In this document: in pieces, positions 37,301 through 49,205 of the stretch
How positions within the stretch are numbered: position 1 is the stretch's first letter
Layout of the letters: every line of letters begins with the position of its first letter
From: Ehretia macrophylla
Taxonomy: Eukaryota > Streptophyta > Magnoliopsida > Boraginales > Ehretiaceae
DNA length: 64,000 bases
NCBI GenBank assembly: GCA_037974665.1
Contig: CM075765.1
Span: 62,173,747-62,237,746, forward strand
Direction of reading: 5' to 3'
The notes under the pieces: model-generated
Database searches by the model: none
The model's input: the letters and a program-made list of their open reading frames with translations, nothing else
Told to the model about the DNA's origin: nothing
Position numbers and translations under genes: made by a program

Positions 37301-40300
37301 GTTGAGCTCTTTTTTTAAGTGAACAACCGTTTTCCTAATAAATACATTCCATTCAGATGTTTCGGTGGTTGAGTTGGTTTGACTCAAAAAGCTCCCTCTA
37401 GAGCAAAGCAAGCTATAAATCAGTTTCAAGTCTTTCTTTCCGCTAGAAAACTCACTACACGCCACGTCATTTTTGACTTAGCAAAGAAAGACAAGCTACG
37501 AACTACCGCTGCCACTCTATAAGATAAGTATCTCCTTCAGCTATAATTTAAGGAAATTGAAAGAAGTGGAAAAAGATCAATGGTGGTTACTAGCATCGAA
37601 ATGATCCGTCATCTACGATATAGTGGGAGTTCAAACTTGGCGTAAGAGATCTTGCAGCGGGAGGGGAAAGTAGGTACGTGTGGGTTGTCCTATCGGTAGG
37701 GATAAACTCATAGGAGAAGTAGTATATAACCCTAGGCACCATGATTTGTCTGACCAAGTCGGCTAGCCTTTCAGGATTGATATTGTCTTTTACATGGGCC
37801 TTTTGCAAAACCTTAATCATTTGCACTCGGTGATATTATGAGGTTATCAATAGATCAGCAATTGAGATTTGCGCGGGGATCTTTTTCAGTAGTTCTGCCA
37901 CATTCTACTCTGGCTTCTTGATAGCCTTGTGAAAGGCCTCTCTTTCTTGGTCTTTTTCTACTGCTTTCTCCTTTCCTTGGTCCTTCCTTGGTTCTCAAAT
38001 GGTCATGTTTGAAGCGTCGTCCCCACCTAGTCATATTTCCTATCATAGCACATTATTCACCCTCTTTCTTCTCTACTTTCAATGCTATCATCCTGCTTTC
38101 ATATATCCAAGACACCTTTGTTTGAAAAACCTTACCTTCCCTTGCTTATAAAAAAGGGTGTGGTTGAGATAACGATAAGGGACAGTAATAGTGGCTGGTG
38201 CGGGCCTTGGTTGATGGTTGACATGGGTTGAGACAATTGGTTGAGCACGAATTATTGGTTTTGTAAATTTCTATGGTCTAGTCATAGCTATCTGACTGTG
38301 AGGATTCCCCCTTGTATTCCCCATATGCTAGGAAAGGTTAGTAATAGGCTCAACTACAAGTCTTGGAGCTAGGCAGCTCAGTATGGTATGAGAATTGAAT
38401 GGCATAAATCGAAGCTAACAATAGGGATGTCCCTAGTTGTTGAATTCCTTTAGTTGGAATTACTAGCTCCAACCTTAAGGAATAGGTCCGAAGATGTGAC
38501 AAGAACTGAAAGAAGAGGAATGCCATTTGACCGAATAGGAAGGTTTTTTCTGGGTAGGACTTTGGGTATTCGACTGAAACTAGTAAAGTTTCTACACCTG
38601 AGGTCTTCGAGCCTCTGTTCTTTCATCACAAGAAAGGTTTGGAGGGGACAAGCGAGGATAAAGGGTTAGGGGAGGAGTGGAAGAAAGACTTTCCCTTAGA
38701 TAGGAGAGCTCGTCTAAGCAGTGTTGGAGCGAAGGCTGCTCGACTAGACTAACTGGTTGGAGGGGGGACACAACTACCTTTAGGGTAGGGAGACATAGCT
38801 AATTTTTGAATACATTATCGAAGTGACAAGGATTGGTATCGACAGAGTGGAAGGGCCTGTGCTCCATAAAATAAACCACTCACCTACGCTAGGGCTAAGA
38901 CTGAAAGTAGCTCTTCTGATTCATCCTGTCTTTCAATGAGAGGAGTTTAAGGAGCTAATATAGGTTCGAAGAGTTGCTGAGAATAACTAAACTTCATCAA
39001 GCCAGGAAAAAAGCTCGAAAAAGACGGAGAAAGAGAGGAAAGCTTATGAGAATATAGGTTTTGAGGTGGCATCAATACCAGAGAAGAGAGTGGGAATCCC
39101 CTCTTATGTCATTTCCTTCCTTTAGAGAATAACTCTTTTGGTAGGGAAGACTCCTGCCTGGAGGCATTAAGGTTTGTTTAGTTTTAGTTAGGCTGCTAAA
39201 GATTGACTTGCCCCTAACAGCCGTAGTTAAAGGCTTAACCTATTGTTGAGTACCCAGATTCTTCAACCCTGACCTCAAGAGAATCCAGGGAAAGCTCCAT
39301 ATCAAAATAAGCTTGACCAATAGCGGTAAGGGTTTAGGATATCTTATAAGTTTGGGGCTAAGGCCTGTAGCTATCGGAGTTTCACTCTTCTCTTCATCGG
39401 AATTGGAATCTACTTCACTAAATGGAACAAAGATCAAATCTTCCTAAGCCTAAACTTGCCATGGAATGCTCGAAAGACCTCCTTTATTTAATGTAAATAC
39501 TAGGGCATGGCATATCTTTCTCGGAAAGCAGTAAACGAGGGAACGGAACTCGACTTAGAGGAAATAGAGAATATTGACTTCGGAAAGCAGGTGCATAGAG
39601 GCAAGTCAAGGGAAAAGCTGTCAGCTAGACTAAAGAGGAATGAGACTAACAACTAGATCAACTAAAGGCGTTGGCTTACAGTGAAACTAGGGCTGAAAGG
39701 ATCGGAGTTGAAAATTGTTTGACTGACTAGATCGACTAAAAGGTTTCAAGTAAAGGAGCCAGAGAAAGAGCTAATCTTGTTGCATCAGATCTAAAGGATC
39801 AGAATGAATTTGCTGCAACAGAAGAGTTTGTAGAAGAAGCTGCAATTCGACTACTTTCAATGGCCAAAAGGGAGTTTAAAGACTACACGGTTAGATGATT
39901 GAAGGTTAGGAGCTTCATTTTCAGCAAGATCCCCAGCTATTGAATTCGTTGTCGTCGATGAACTTCTTTATTTTTCTCCCGAGATGGGAATAATAGCGTA
40001 ATAGAATAAAGGAATGGCGTAATTTCATACTCAAGGGTTGAGACTGTCCTTCTTATACAAAATCCGAATCTGCTACTAAAGAAGAAGAACCTCTTCAAGA
40101 TTAATATTGGGTTAGAGTTAGCTAGACTCTGGGAAAAATAGACTTTCATTCCCTATACGTATAGCCTCTTTGTCCTAGCTGACGGGGCCTCAAATAAGTT
40201 ATGTTTTCTACTATACGATGCCACAGGGAAAGTGCGGAACTCTTAACGAAAGAATGGTTACTAGACAAAAATAGGCCGGCCAAGAGAGAGGGAAGGGACT

Positions 40301-40701
40301 TCCACGCGCATCATCGATCAGGGCTATTTGAACTACTTCGAATTTCTTGCACTCAAAGAAGACCAATTCAACAAGTGCTAATGCAGTCGGTCACATCTTC
40401 TCTATCAGAGACAGAAGCGGATAAAAGAGCAGCTAGCCCTCTTGGTTGGGGTCGGTTATTTCCCTAAAAATTAATGGAAGTCAGATTCGCTAACCTTTTC
40501 GACGGAGTCATTCACACCAACTGATGCCAGACTTCTTCAGTCTCATGCTCCTATAAGGCTTTTAGAGACTCCACCTATTGTGATCCAAAGTGCAACCTAT
40601 ATGTTCAAGCTTTTAAGCCTGACCTACACAAGTGGTTTTAGAACCCATATTTTGAAAAGTTATGTTAGGTTCTTAGTAGCAATCGACGACCTTTTCTTCT
40701 T
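34302..40701. other. Backbone between nad5 and cox1, no gene recognised
   Basis: 6.4 kb of unique sequence without any conserved mitochondrial protein, tRNA or rRNA that I recognise. Longest frames are 131 aa (35071-35466, -), 88 aa (40201-40467, +), 87 aa (35362-35625, +) and two of 85-86 aa on opposite strands at 34415-34773. The - strand one (34516-34773) ends in a K/R/E-rich segment. None shows a known domain. This fits a plant mitochondrial spacer that has drifted after transfer. Confidence 0.5.
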
Positions 40702-41560
40702 TTACTTCACATAGCTTTTCGTCTCCTTGATAGCTGGAAGTTCTCCAAAAGTATGAAAAGCTAGAGGACATTGTACCATCTATTCCGGTGTGGTTGGATT
40801 ATATTCAACAGCCCAAGGACTTGGAGTACATCTTTTGTTCTTTCCACTACTTGAAGTGATTGTTACGACCATGAAGAAACAACAAATCCCAACTACGGAT
40901 ATATAAAGGCCAAAACTGCTAAAGGCATTCCATCTAGCGCAAGCATGTGGATAATCTGGAATGCAACATGGCATACCCGAAAGTCCTAAGAAATGCATAG
41001 GAAAGAAAGTCAGATTAACCCCGAAAAAAGTGATCCAAAAATGGATTTGACCTAAAGTTTTACGGTATGTCCGACCAAATATTTTACCTACACAATAGTG
41101 AAATCCTGCAAATAAAGCAAAAACGGCTCCCATAGAAAGTACATAGTAGAAATGTGCAACCACATAATAAGTATCATGTAGAGCAATGCCTAGCCTAGAA
41201 TTTGCCAGAACTATTCCAGTGAGTCCTCCTATGGTGAACAGAAAGATGAACCCTACAGCAAATAACATTAGTGTTTTGTATTGTATCGAACCCCCCCACA
41301 TGGTAGCAATCCAACTAAAGATTTTAATTACAGTGGAGATAACTATGATCATGGTAGTTGCGGTGAAGTAGGCATGGGTATCAACGTCTAAGCCCACAGT
41401 AAACATATGATGAGCCCAAACAAGAAATTCAAGAACACCTCTACTGATCAAGGCATAAACCATGCCTAGATACCTGAAGACCGGTTTTCCCAAAAAAGTT
41501 GAAACGATATGACTTATGATACTGGATCCATGCAGAATGAGGATGTAAACTTCAGGGTGC
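40702..41560 (-). pseudogene. cox1: cox1 exon 2 (cytochrome c oxidase subunit 1), decayed
   Basis: C-terminal half of the catalytic subunit of complex IV. It starts HPEVYILIL at 41559 and includes [53 protein letters not shown] and [13 protein letters not shown]. Two of the heme and copper histidine blocks ([15 protein letters not shown]) are still recognisable. The frame is interrupted by TAG at 40780-40782, where tryptophan is expected (TGG to TAG), and the remaining C-terminus (AFHTFGELPAIKETKSYVK) ends TAA at 40702. Several arginines have become His or Cys (DTHAY, GMPCC), the pattern of CG decay. Not functional. Confidence 0.95.
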
Positions 41561-42391
41561 TTCTCTCTTCTACTAATATAAGCGGATGAATAGAAGAAAG
41601 ATGGACTATATCATCAACTTATTCCATTTGTGTAGGAAAGCTAGCCATGCTTTATGGTGAATACTGTTAGGTTTAAATGCTTTGAGATCATAAAGACTGT
41701 AATATTCCTTAATAATGAAGAATCGTCGTGAATTATGACTTCAGAAAGTACTTGATTTAAAGTAATCTAGCATCATGATAACATCTTTTCGACTTTGTAC
41801 ATACCATTGATAGTAACCATTTTGACTACTATCAAAGTAGATATTTCCTACAAATACTACCTTATACGACTATACATCTTGTAGAAGTTTATTATTTAGT
41901 CGAATACTTAGTTGAGGAAGTCAATGCTTCATAGCGATACCAATGGTACCATCAACATTGAAAAATCATGCAAACCAATTGGATTGCGCATCTAGTGTAA
42001 TAGGTAGAATTACAGGGATATCTAGTACTTGACAGACAATATGTAGTTGAAGAGTCATGCTGAATGTCGAATATGACCATTAATACAATTCATTAGTTTA
42101 ATCATACCAAGTTTATTATGTAGTTGATAACGATAAGCTTTAGCACCTAATCGCATTTTAATACTTCCACCAAGCATATGTTGGATATATCATAGTAGTC
42201 ATAGATCTTCAAGTCCCATAGTAATTTCAAGGGAAGTATATCCTTGTTTACTAACTTAAATACTTCCATCACCATCGATAATTCCAACTAGCCACTCACA
42301 GAAGGATGTAGGATAAGTTGTTGCGCACGTAGTCTCTGAGGTTCCTACTAGACTGCTTTTATGTCATTGGTTACCTGTTGATTGTGTCTTA
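41561..42391 (-). pseudogene. cox1 group I intron, 3' part, with decayed LAGLIDADG homing endonuclease
   Basis: Lies at the position of the known angiosperm intron cox1i729, between ...YQHLF and HPEVY. The - strand translation shows two LAGLIDADG-type motifs: WLVGIIDGDGSI at about 42264-42296 and FFNVDGTIGI at about 41938-41970 (the residue before it is a TGA stop). Further family-like text is GGSIKMRLGAKAYRYQLHNK. Stops interrupt the frame many times. With 45157-45286 and one gatac, the intron is about 966 bp, the usual size. This intron is known to have spread among plants by horizontal transfer. Confidence 0.88.
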
Positions 42392-42396
42392 GATAC
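42392..42396. repeat. Target-site duplication of solo LTR G, left copy
   Basis: gatac, identical to 45152-45156 on the other side of LTR G. Confidence 0.9.
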
Positions 42397-45151
42397 TGTA
42401 TCACCCCGATCCCTCTCGAGACCGGAAGTTCTATCAATCAATCTAATCACAACCCAATTCCAAACCCGGGCATAAAATTTAGGGAAAGACGGACGGAGTC
42501 TCTCCTGTTTCTAGGCAAAATGCAAAACCTGCAATAGCAAATAAGTGGACCAGCACCGTGTCCAACCATACAACCACCTCAAGGCCATTCGAGCCTTGGT
42601 TCTCAACAAGCGAACACAAGTAAATATACATTTCCAGTTTAAAAGCTAACCTATCTCTTCTCATCTTTGACAAGTACATTCATGCTTGGCAACTAAACTA
42701 TACTAACTTATTGCATAAAATAAACTATCATACCATTCTAATAAACCTAGTTAAGTTAATTACATAACTTTTAACACTAAATACATACAATACATGAAAA
42801 CATACATCTTTCTATCTTTCTACAATTCAGCCACATAACACGCAAGACAACTCTTCAAGCACGATCTTTCACGTAACCACGAACTTTCCAGCTAACATGG
42901 CATTTCTTGAAATGTGGTGGTAAGGAGTGAGTATACTCAACACGTATACTCAGTGAGGGCAGAACATATATCGAGGTGGAGAGAAAGAAGATCGTGCAAT
43001 ACAAATAAGGCAGTTAAGCAACATAACTGACAAGTAAAGCAATCAATATAAACAATTAATACTATAAACAATTAATAAAAGCATTAACACAACCATTCAA
43101 AGCTATACCACACTTTGAAGGCATTGGTTCACTCATACAAGCAATGTACCATTTCACGAGCGATACATTAATCTCGAGCTTAATGTTGACAACGATGACA
43201 ATAAGCGCGCAACCACCTTATAACATCCACTGGGTGTACTCCGGATGTACCCTGCCACATCTACGACCCAAATCTCCCAGGGCGGCACCCTTAGCGAGAA
43301 TATGAATAGGACACGGAGCTAGGGCAACCAACCCTGGCAGCCCGAGACTGCCCAGAGAGGCCCATCACTCACGCGCCTGACACTATGCAATGCAATACGA
43401 GATACAAACAATAAACAAGCGATATCACAAATGTGCAGATTAGTGGCGATATACGAGATATCAAATATTTTCAACCAATATTAACATTCAATTAACTTTT
43501 CAAGCATGATTGTTACTAACATTAACAAGAACATCAATTAAACACGTAATAGCAGTTCAAACACGAAAACGACAAATATCACTATTCAATCTCTAACTTC
43601 CAAAGGCAATTACGAGCAAACGAGCTACAGGATTAAGAAACCGATTTCATTACCCTCCTCCAAGCATTACAAGGCACGTTTCTATGTCACGAAACCTCAC
43701 TTTTCCAACCGAACCCCGAAAGTCCACCTACTGCATTTGAACTACAACTATGCTAACCGGTCGCTCAATCAACGCCACAACAGCACCAAAAGTGCTTCCA
43801 TGCCCTCAATAGCAAAACCCCTAACTCAATTCGAGCACGGTCAACACTAGGTCAAACGGCCCCTTTACATTTCTTTGTCTAATTTCTAATTTTAACAAAG
43901 GCCGGTCCGTTTTTATTACACATTTAATCTTTCTATCATCAATGGCACCTATACAAATCAAGAAATCGCAATTCGGATAAAAAAATCCGAGAATCTAGGG
44001 TTTTACTATTCATTTCTACTATTCACGTTCTTCCATAATTTCAATTTGCATTTCTAGCCGTAAAAATCGCTAAATAACTAACAAGCAATGCTCTACGAAC
44101 CCTAAGGAATTTATTTCAAGCAATAACAGGTATTATAACACAATAAATATCAAATCTGAAAAATTGAATCAAAAATAAAATTCAAATAAAAATACACAAA
44201 AATGTGAAAACCCTCATAGAGATTGAAGACCAAGACCTGCAAGGACCCGAGCCACGATCCTCGTTCGATTCCACGCAAGATTTTGGCCTAAAAATGCAAA
44301 ATCAAATTTTCTTTCTTTTTCCTTTGACTTTAGGCCAAAGAGGGGGACTTGGGGGGGAATTTTAGTTTTGTTTTTATGATTATTTTGTTTGATTTTTGTC
44401 TATTTAAAAAGTTGACAAAGCTCAAGGGCAAAATGGTCATTTTGGAAAGTCAAAATTCAAGTTAAATTGGTCAACTAAGGCTATTTTGGTTATCATTTGT
44501 TCTAGCTTTTAAAACAATGCAATTAGATGGAAAACAGCTAAAACTAGACTAAAAACACTATTCTTGAAAAACTATAAACAAATCTCTAACTTTTATTTTC
44601 GAAATGCTATGATCGAACGGTCAATAAACGATCGCTAATCAAATGATGAGCAATAATATAAAACTATAATTTCTTGAGAAGTAGAATAATAGAATAGTTT
44701 AAAATTCACTTCGGTTCGGAGTTACTTTTCTCATTTAATTGAAAACCAAGTAATTTTAATGCAAGACAATTAAAACCGATTATTAAAATAATCAAATCAA
44801 TCAAAATAATCAATATTAATTAAAAATTAATTTATTTATATATTTCTAGAATATTTTAAAGAATTATGAAATTAATGCTAAGATACGAATAAACAAGTTA
44901 ATATAAACACGTAATCAAATGCAATTAAATACTAACATTTAAGATGACACTTAATTAAATACAAGAAATAAATCCAATTACTATAATTAATAAAAATAGG
45001 TAATAATCATTTAAATTATTCAATATAAAAATTATTTGAATATTTTTAAAAGAAATATCAAAATAGTGAAGAATGGATGATTTAACTAATTAAACTCTTA
45101 ATTAAATGTAGTCAAATGCTATTAAATACATGCCGGGTTCGGGTTATCACA
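42397..45151 (-). mobile_element. Solo LTR G (Ty3/gypsy) inside the cox1 intron
   Basis: 2755 bp with ends TGTGATAACCCGAACCCGG (45151, - strand) and GGGGTGATACA (42397), and an exact gatac duplication on both sides. It has no primer site, coding region or second LTR. Its tail 1.8 kb is closely similar to element F (GACCGGA, ACCCGGGCATAAA and CTCAGTGAG blocks in the same order). Recombination between two LTRs of a former full-length element is the usual route to such a structure, and it happens in nuclear DNA. Confidence 0.92.
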
Positions 45152-45156
45152 GATAC

Positions 45157-45286
45157 TCCTTTTTTACTAGATTGGAGTTTTACTAGAAAACCACTTATGA
45201 GCATTGTAGGAGTACCATTAAGCAGACAGTCCCAACATATAGCACAATTCATATTCAGATTTGAATATGAAAAGGGCCATTTAAAA
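45157..45286 (-). pseudogene. cox1 group I intron, 5' part
   Basis: About 130 bp between the end of cox1 exon 1 and LTR G. The protein match stops after YQHLFRFF, at the position where cox1i729 is inserted. It becomes contiguous with 42391 when LTR G and one gatac copy are removed. Confidence 0.82.
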
Positions 45287-45999
45287 CAAAAGAAGCGAAA
45301 GAGATGCTGGTATAAGATGGGGTCTCCCCCTCCAGCAGGATCAGAAAATGTTGTTTTAAAATTTCAATCGGTTAATAACATGGTAATTTCCCCTACCAGT
45401 ACCGGAAGTGATAATAAAAGTAGGAATGCTATCACTAGAACGGACCATACAAATAAGGGTGAGCTATGTATAGTCATTCTAGGTCCAGGCATGTTGGAGA
45501 TGGTTGTTATAAATTTGATAGAACCTAAAATGGATGAAACACCAGATAGATGAAGACTAGAAATTGTTGGAACAACTACTTTTCCAGAATGGTTGGTATT
45601 TCTAGTTAAGGGCGGATAGACCGTCCACCCAGTTCCGCTACCTACTTCTACTAAGGCTGGGCTTAATAGGAGCAAGAGACTTAGTGGCAACAACCAGAAT
45701 GAAATATTATTTAATCGTGGAAATGCCATGTCAGGTGCACCTATCAGAATCGGAACAGACCAATTACTAGATCTACCTATCATCGCCGGTATAACCATAA
45801 AAAAAGCGTGAGCCATTATTAAAACATTATAAAGTTGACGATTCCCACCAAGAATTTGATCGTGGGGTTGTGCTAATTCCATATGAATCAGTACTGAGAA
45901 GCATGTGCCCATCACTCCAGCAATAGCATCGAAGATGAAATATAGAGTCCCTATATCCTTGTGGTTAGTGAAAAACAGCCATCAAACCGGATTTGTCAT
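45287..45999 (-). pseudogene. cox1: cox1 exon 1, decayed
   Basis: N-terminal half of cytochrome oxidase subunit 1. ATG at 45999 gives MTNPV, then TGA (45982-45984) where arginine is expected, then [80 protein letters not shown] and LLTD. A second TGA at 45364-45366 again replaces an arginine codon. About 12 bases are missing near 45795 ([10 protein letters not shown] is four residues short). Exon length of 713 bp plus that deletion fits the intron position after base 729 within a few bases. Not functional. Confidence 0.95.
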
Positions 46000-48198
46000 A
46001 AAATTGAGATTATTTAGTTTCCTTCCTTATCAATGAGGGGCCCCTTAGGGAGTGGGGCTTATTTATTGAAAAATTGGGAGTGTAGGGGAGGGGGTGGGTA
46101 AAATCCGCAAAGCCCTCACTTGATTGATGAAAAATTTTGATCCCCTTTTCCTCTCACCCTCCCCCAGTTTTGGTTCAGGAAAAGGCCAAGGCAAGGATCT
46201 TACTTCGAAGCAATCTCTGGAGTTTTCCCTTATCCGAACTGGTCTTGCAGGAAAATAGGATTTTATATTAAGCTCCAAATATATGCTATTGGGATGGGAT
46301 GGCTCCTACTAGCTCTCCCCCCTAAGAATCGCACGTTCAAGTTTCCCCGCATACGTCTCAAGTGGTGAAGGTTTGAAGACGCTCGACCAATGGGAAAGGA
46401 AAGAATCATTCATGCTTCATAAGCGCTTCGCTATAGCTAAGCATACTACTACCCTATCGGCTAGAGCTCGAGCTTCGACTGCGACTGCTCGTCGCTTCTA
46501 GCTGACTTATTCTGTCACCAGAGATCCAAGTCAGCACCGGCAAAGATCTCTTAATTCCTCGCGGTCGGGCTAGCTTGGAAGCAAGCTACCTATTGCCTAT
46601 CTCACCACATTTCCTTTCTTATTATTAGGTTGACAGGTTACTCCTTTCCCCTTTTAATAAGAAGGCTCGAAGACCTCACTGCCGATCGCCTTCAGCTGGG
46701 TGAGCCTTCGGTTTTTGGATCGTCTTCTGCCCAATGTGGTACTCCCCGTTTTTTGGTTCCCATTGGGTTTACCTTGTTCACAAGTCGACCCCATGGCAGC
46801 AAGAAAACGTGATCTTGTGCTATACTCCGGTGATCTCTTTCCTACAGAGGCACGCAAACTCCCATCGTGTCCCAGATCACATTCTGTGAATCGAAAGGGG
46901 AAGCCTACTCATCTATCAATTCCTCTCGTATCTCGGTATGGTTTTACAAAGCATCTAACCACAGTTTACTCGTGTTGATCAATCAAGAAGTTTGTCGCCA
47001 CTCCTTAAGGTTACCTATTGTATCATACACTTCTTGCATTCTTTCCCACGCTTCATACCTCTTCTTTCTTCGTAAGGTAAAGAAAGGGCCAGGCATGGTG
47101 GGGTAGGAGCACCCAATCGGAAATTTTTTGGCTTGACTAAGAAGTCTTATGTCCTCCGAGTCGCACGGCGTTTTAACCGAAAGAACTTGTGCAATTCATG
47201 CCTTTCTGTTTTTATGACCACAAATTGTTTCTTGATTTCCATTTCAAATTGTTCTCTAGACTTTTTATCAATATGAGGTGATCGTAACACAGTATATAAG
47301 ACTCATGATTCAAGCAATCCAATCTTCTGTGTGTAAGGCGGAAGCCCCCCAAAATGGTTGTCCAAAAATGGGTGATAAAAAAGATGTAATTACTGGCATT
47401 ATCTTGGGGGTCGTTACTTTTGGTGGTCTTTCTTTTTGGCTGACTCCTCTTCTTGTTCAATTGATCATAAGCATCCAGCAACGCCACGCCGATTCGGTTT
47501 AGAATTCAATTTTAAGGGCTAACCTTATCTCCCCTCCTTTTTCTTTTCCCCCTGGTCATGTGTGAGCCACACTTCAGAAAGGCAAAAGGGGTCCTTCACT
47601 TACTTGTTTGAGTTCCCTGCCCGCTCACGCTCCTTACCAACAACCCGGCACTTCGTTGGAGCACACCATACTATAGGTTGGTCCAACAATCAGTTGGCTC
47701 CTCGTTGCTGCTCATTAGCAGAAAAAAGTGAGTGAATAGCTAGCCCCATGCAAGTTTCTCAATCAATTTCCTTTATCCTATTGCAGAAATGTGCAACTCA
47801 AGAAATGAAAGGCTTCTATTCTTGTGAATTAGAAAGCACCGAGAAAACTTGTACATATAACTTTCTATCTTTATTTATTTCTATTTTTCAAGGTCAGATA
47901 AGAAATGAGTTAGAGATGAGATAGAGGATTCATCTCCGTCTCTCTTAACTAACGAAAAATAGAAATTTGTGAATTTTTTATGGGAATTAAAAGGCTCTCT
48001 GAGCCTTGCGTCAGATTGGATGAGTTCTGAAATTTGAGAAATTCATTTTTCAGAGAAATGGGTTTCTCTGCTATTTGAAGAATTTTGTTTGCATCTTTTT
48101 ACACATGTTCTTTGTAGAACCAAATCCTGTTTGCGAGAATTTCTAAGTCCGGGTCCAGAACCAAAAGTGGTAGTTTCAAGGTTCGCAAGAATTTCAAG
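46000..48198. other. Backbone between cox1 and rrn18, no gene recognised
   Basis: 2.2 kb upstream of cox1 and beyond the broken 3' side of rrn18. One small frame (47278-47502) is listed separately. A group of overlapping frames at 46630-47106 gives readable but unfamiliar protein. No tRNA or rrn5 is visible, although rrn5 usually lies close to the 3' end of rrn18; its absence fits the rRNA gene being cut. Confidence 0.5.
47278..47502 (+). CDS. Possible small membrane-protein frame, unidentified
   Basis: A 74-codon frame. An internal methionine (residue 31, MGDKKDVITG) is followed by a hydrophobic stretch IILGVVTFGGLSFWLTPLLV and on to LIISI, long enough for one or two membrane segments, and a polar end QQRHADSV. 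I recognise no family. Chimeric open frames with a membrane segment are common in plant mitochondrial spacers, so this may be one. Since the surrounding mitochondrial genes are all broken, it is probably not expressed as a protein here. Confidence 0.2.
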   Translation: MIVTQYIRLMIQAIQSSVCKAEAPQNGCPKMGDKKDVITGIILGVVTFGGLSFWLTPLLVQLIISIQQRHADSV

Positions 48199-49205
48199 GT
48201 TTTTTTGTTCATATGTCAAGGGTTAGTAAGGTTTTGTGCGTTGTATTGAATTAAACTACATGTTCCACCGCTTGTGCAGGCCCCCGTCAATTCCTTTGAG
48301 TTTCGGTCTTACGACCGTACTCCCTAGGCAGAGTATTTCATGCGTTAGCTAGGCCCCTGATCCACGTAGACCAAGGGCGAACACTCATCGTTTACGGCAA
48401 TGATTACCAGGGTATCTAATCTTGTTCGCTACCCATGCTTTCGCACCCCAACGTCGGTAAGGACCCAGAGAACTACCTTCACTTTTGGCGTTCTTTCGTA
48501 GATCTACAAATTTCACCCCTACACACGAAATTCCACTCTCCACTATCTCACTTAAGAGAATTGGTTTCCAGAGCATTTTGCCAGTTTTTGGCAACTTTCA
48601 CTTTCAACCCGATTCACTGCCTATGTGCCCTTTATGCCCAGTCATTCAGAAGAAAACTTGCCCCCTCGTCTTACCGCGGCTACTAGCACGGAGTTAGCTG
48701 GGGCTTCTTCCTCAAGTCCTGTCATGATCGCGCACTCGACGAAAGAGCTTTACAAGGGGCATTGCCCTTCTTCACTCATGTGAAATTGCTGGATTAGGCT
48801 TTCACCCATTTTCCAAGATTCCCCACTACTGCCCCCCGTGGGAGTCTGGGCCATGTCTCAGTCCCAGTATGACTGATCATCTGAAAAGACCAGCTAAGCA
48901 TCATTGGGTTGGTCAGCCTTTACCTGACCAACTACCTAATACTACGCAGGCTCATCAAATAGCGCTCTTTAGTTTTCTTCAGGATTTGGCCCGAACTATT
49001 CGGTAGATTCCCATGCGTTACGCACCCATTCGCCACTTTATTCTCAACTCCTCTCACCTCCTTGGTAAGACAAGCTACCCTTAGCTAGGAGCCTCTATTC
49101 CTTCTGCCCAACTCCCCGAAAACAATGTTCGACTTGCATGTGTTAAGCATATAGTTAGCGTTCCTTCTGAGCCAGGATCAAACTCTGATTTTGAGTATGA
49201 TTGGG
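48199..49205 (-). rRNA. rrn18: 5' half of mitochondrial small-subunit rRNA (rrn18), decayed fragment
   Basis: On the - strand the fragment starts near GAGTTTGATCCTGGCTCAG (about 49186-49168) and follows with AACACATGCAAGTCGAAC. It contains the 530-loop (GTAGCCGCGGTAAGAC, about 48687-48671), the 790 loop region (GATTAGATACCCTGGTA, about 48424-48408, read with changes) and GAATTGACGGGGGCCTGCAC near 48296. It loses similarity after CCCTTGACATATGAAC at about 48199, so roughly the 3' half of the gene is missing. The sequence matches plant mitochondrial rather than plastid 16S (for example TTTCGGTCTTACGACCGTAC). Changes such as CAGCAG to TAGTAG in the 530 loop and CGATACAACGCGC to CAATACAACGCAC suggest C-to-T decay. 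Confidence 0.93.

Noticed and set aside
48199..49205. Plastid or bacterial 16S rRNA
   Set aside because: Signature stretches (TTTCGGTCTTACGACCGTAC and the AACACATGCAAG context) fit plant mitochondrial small-subunit rRNA better.
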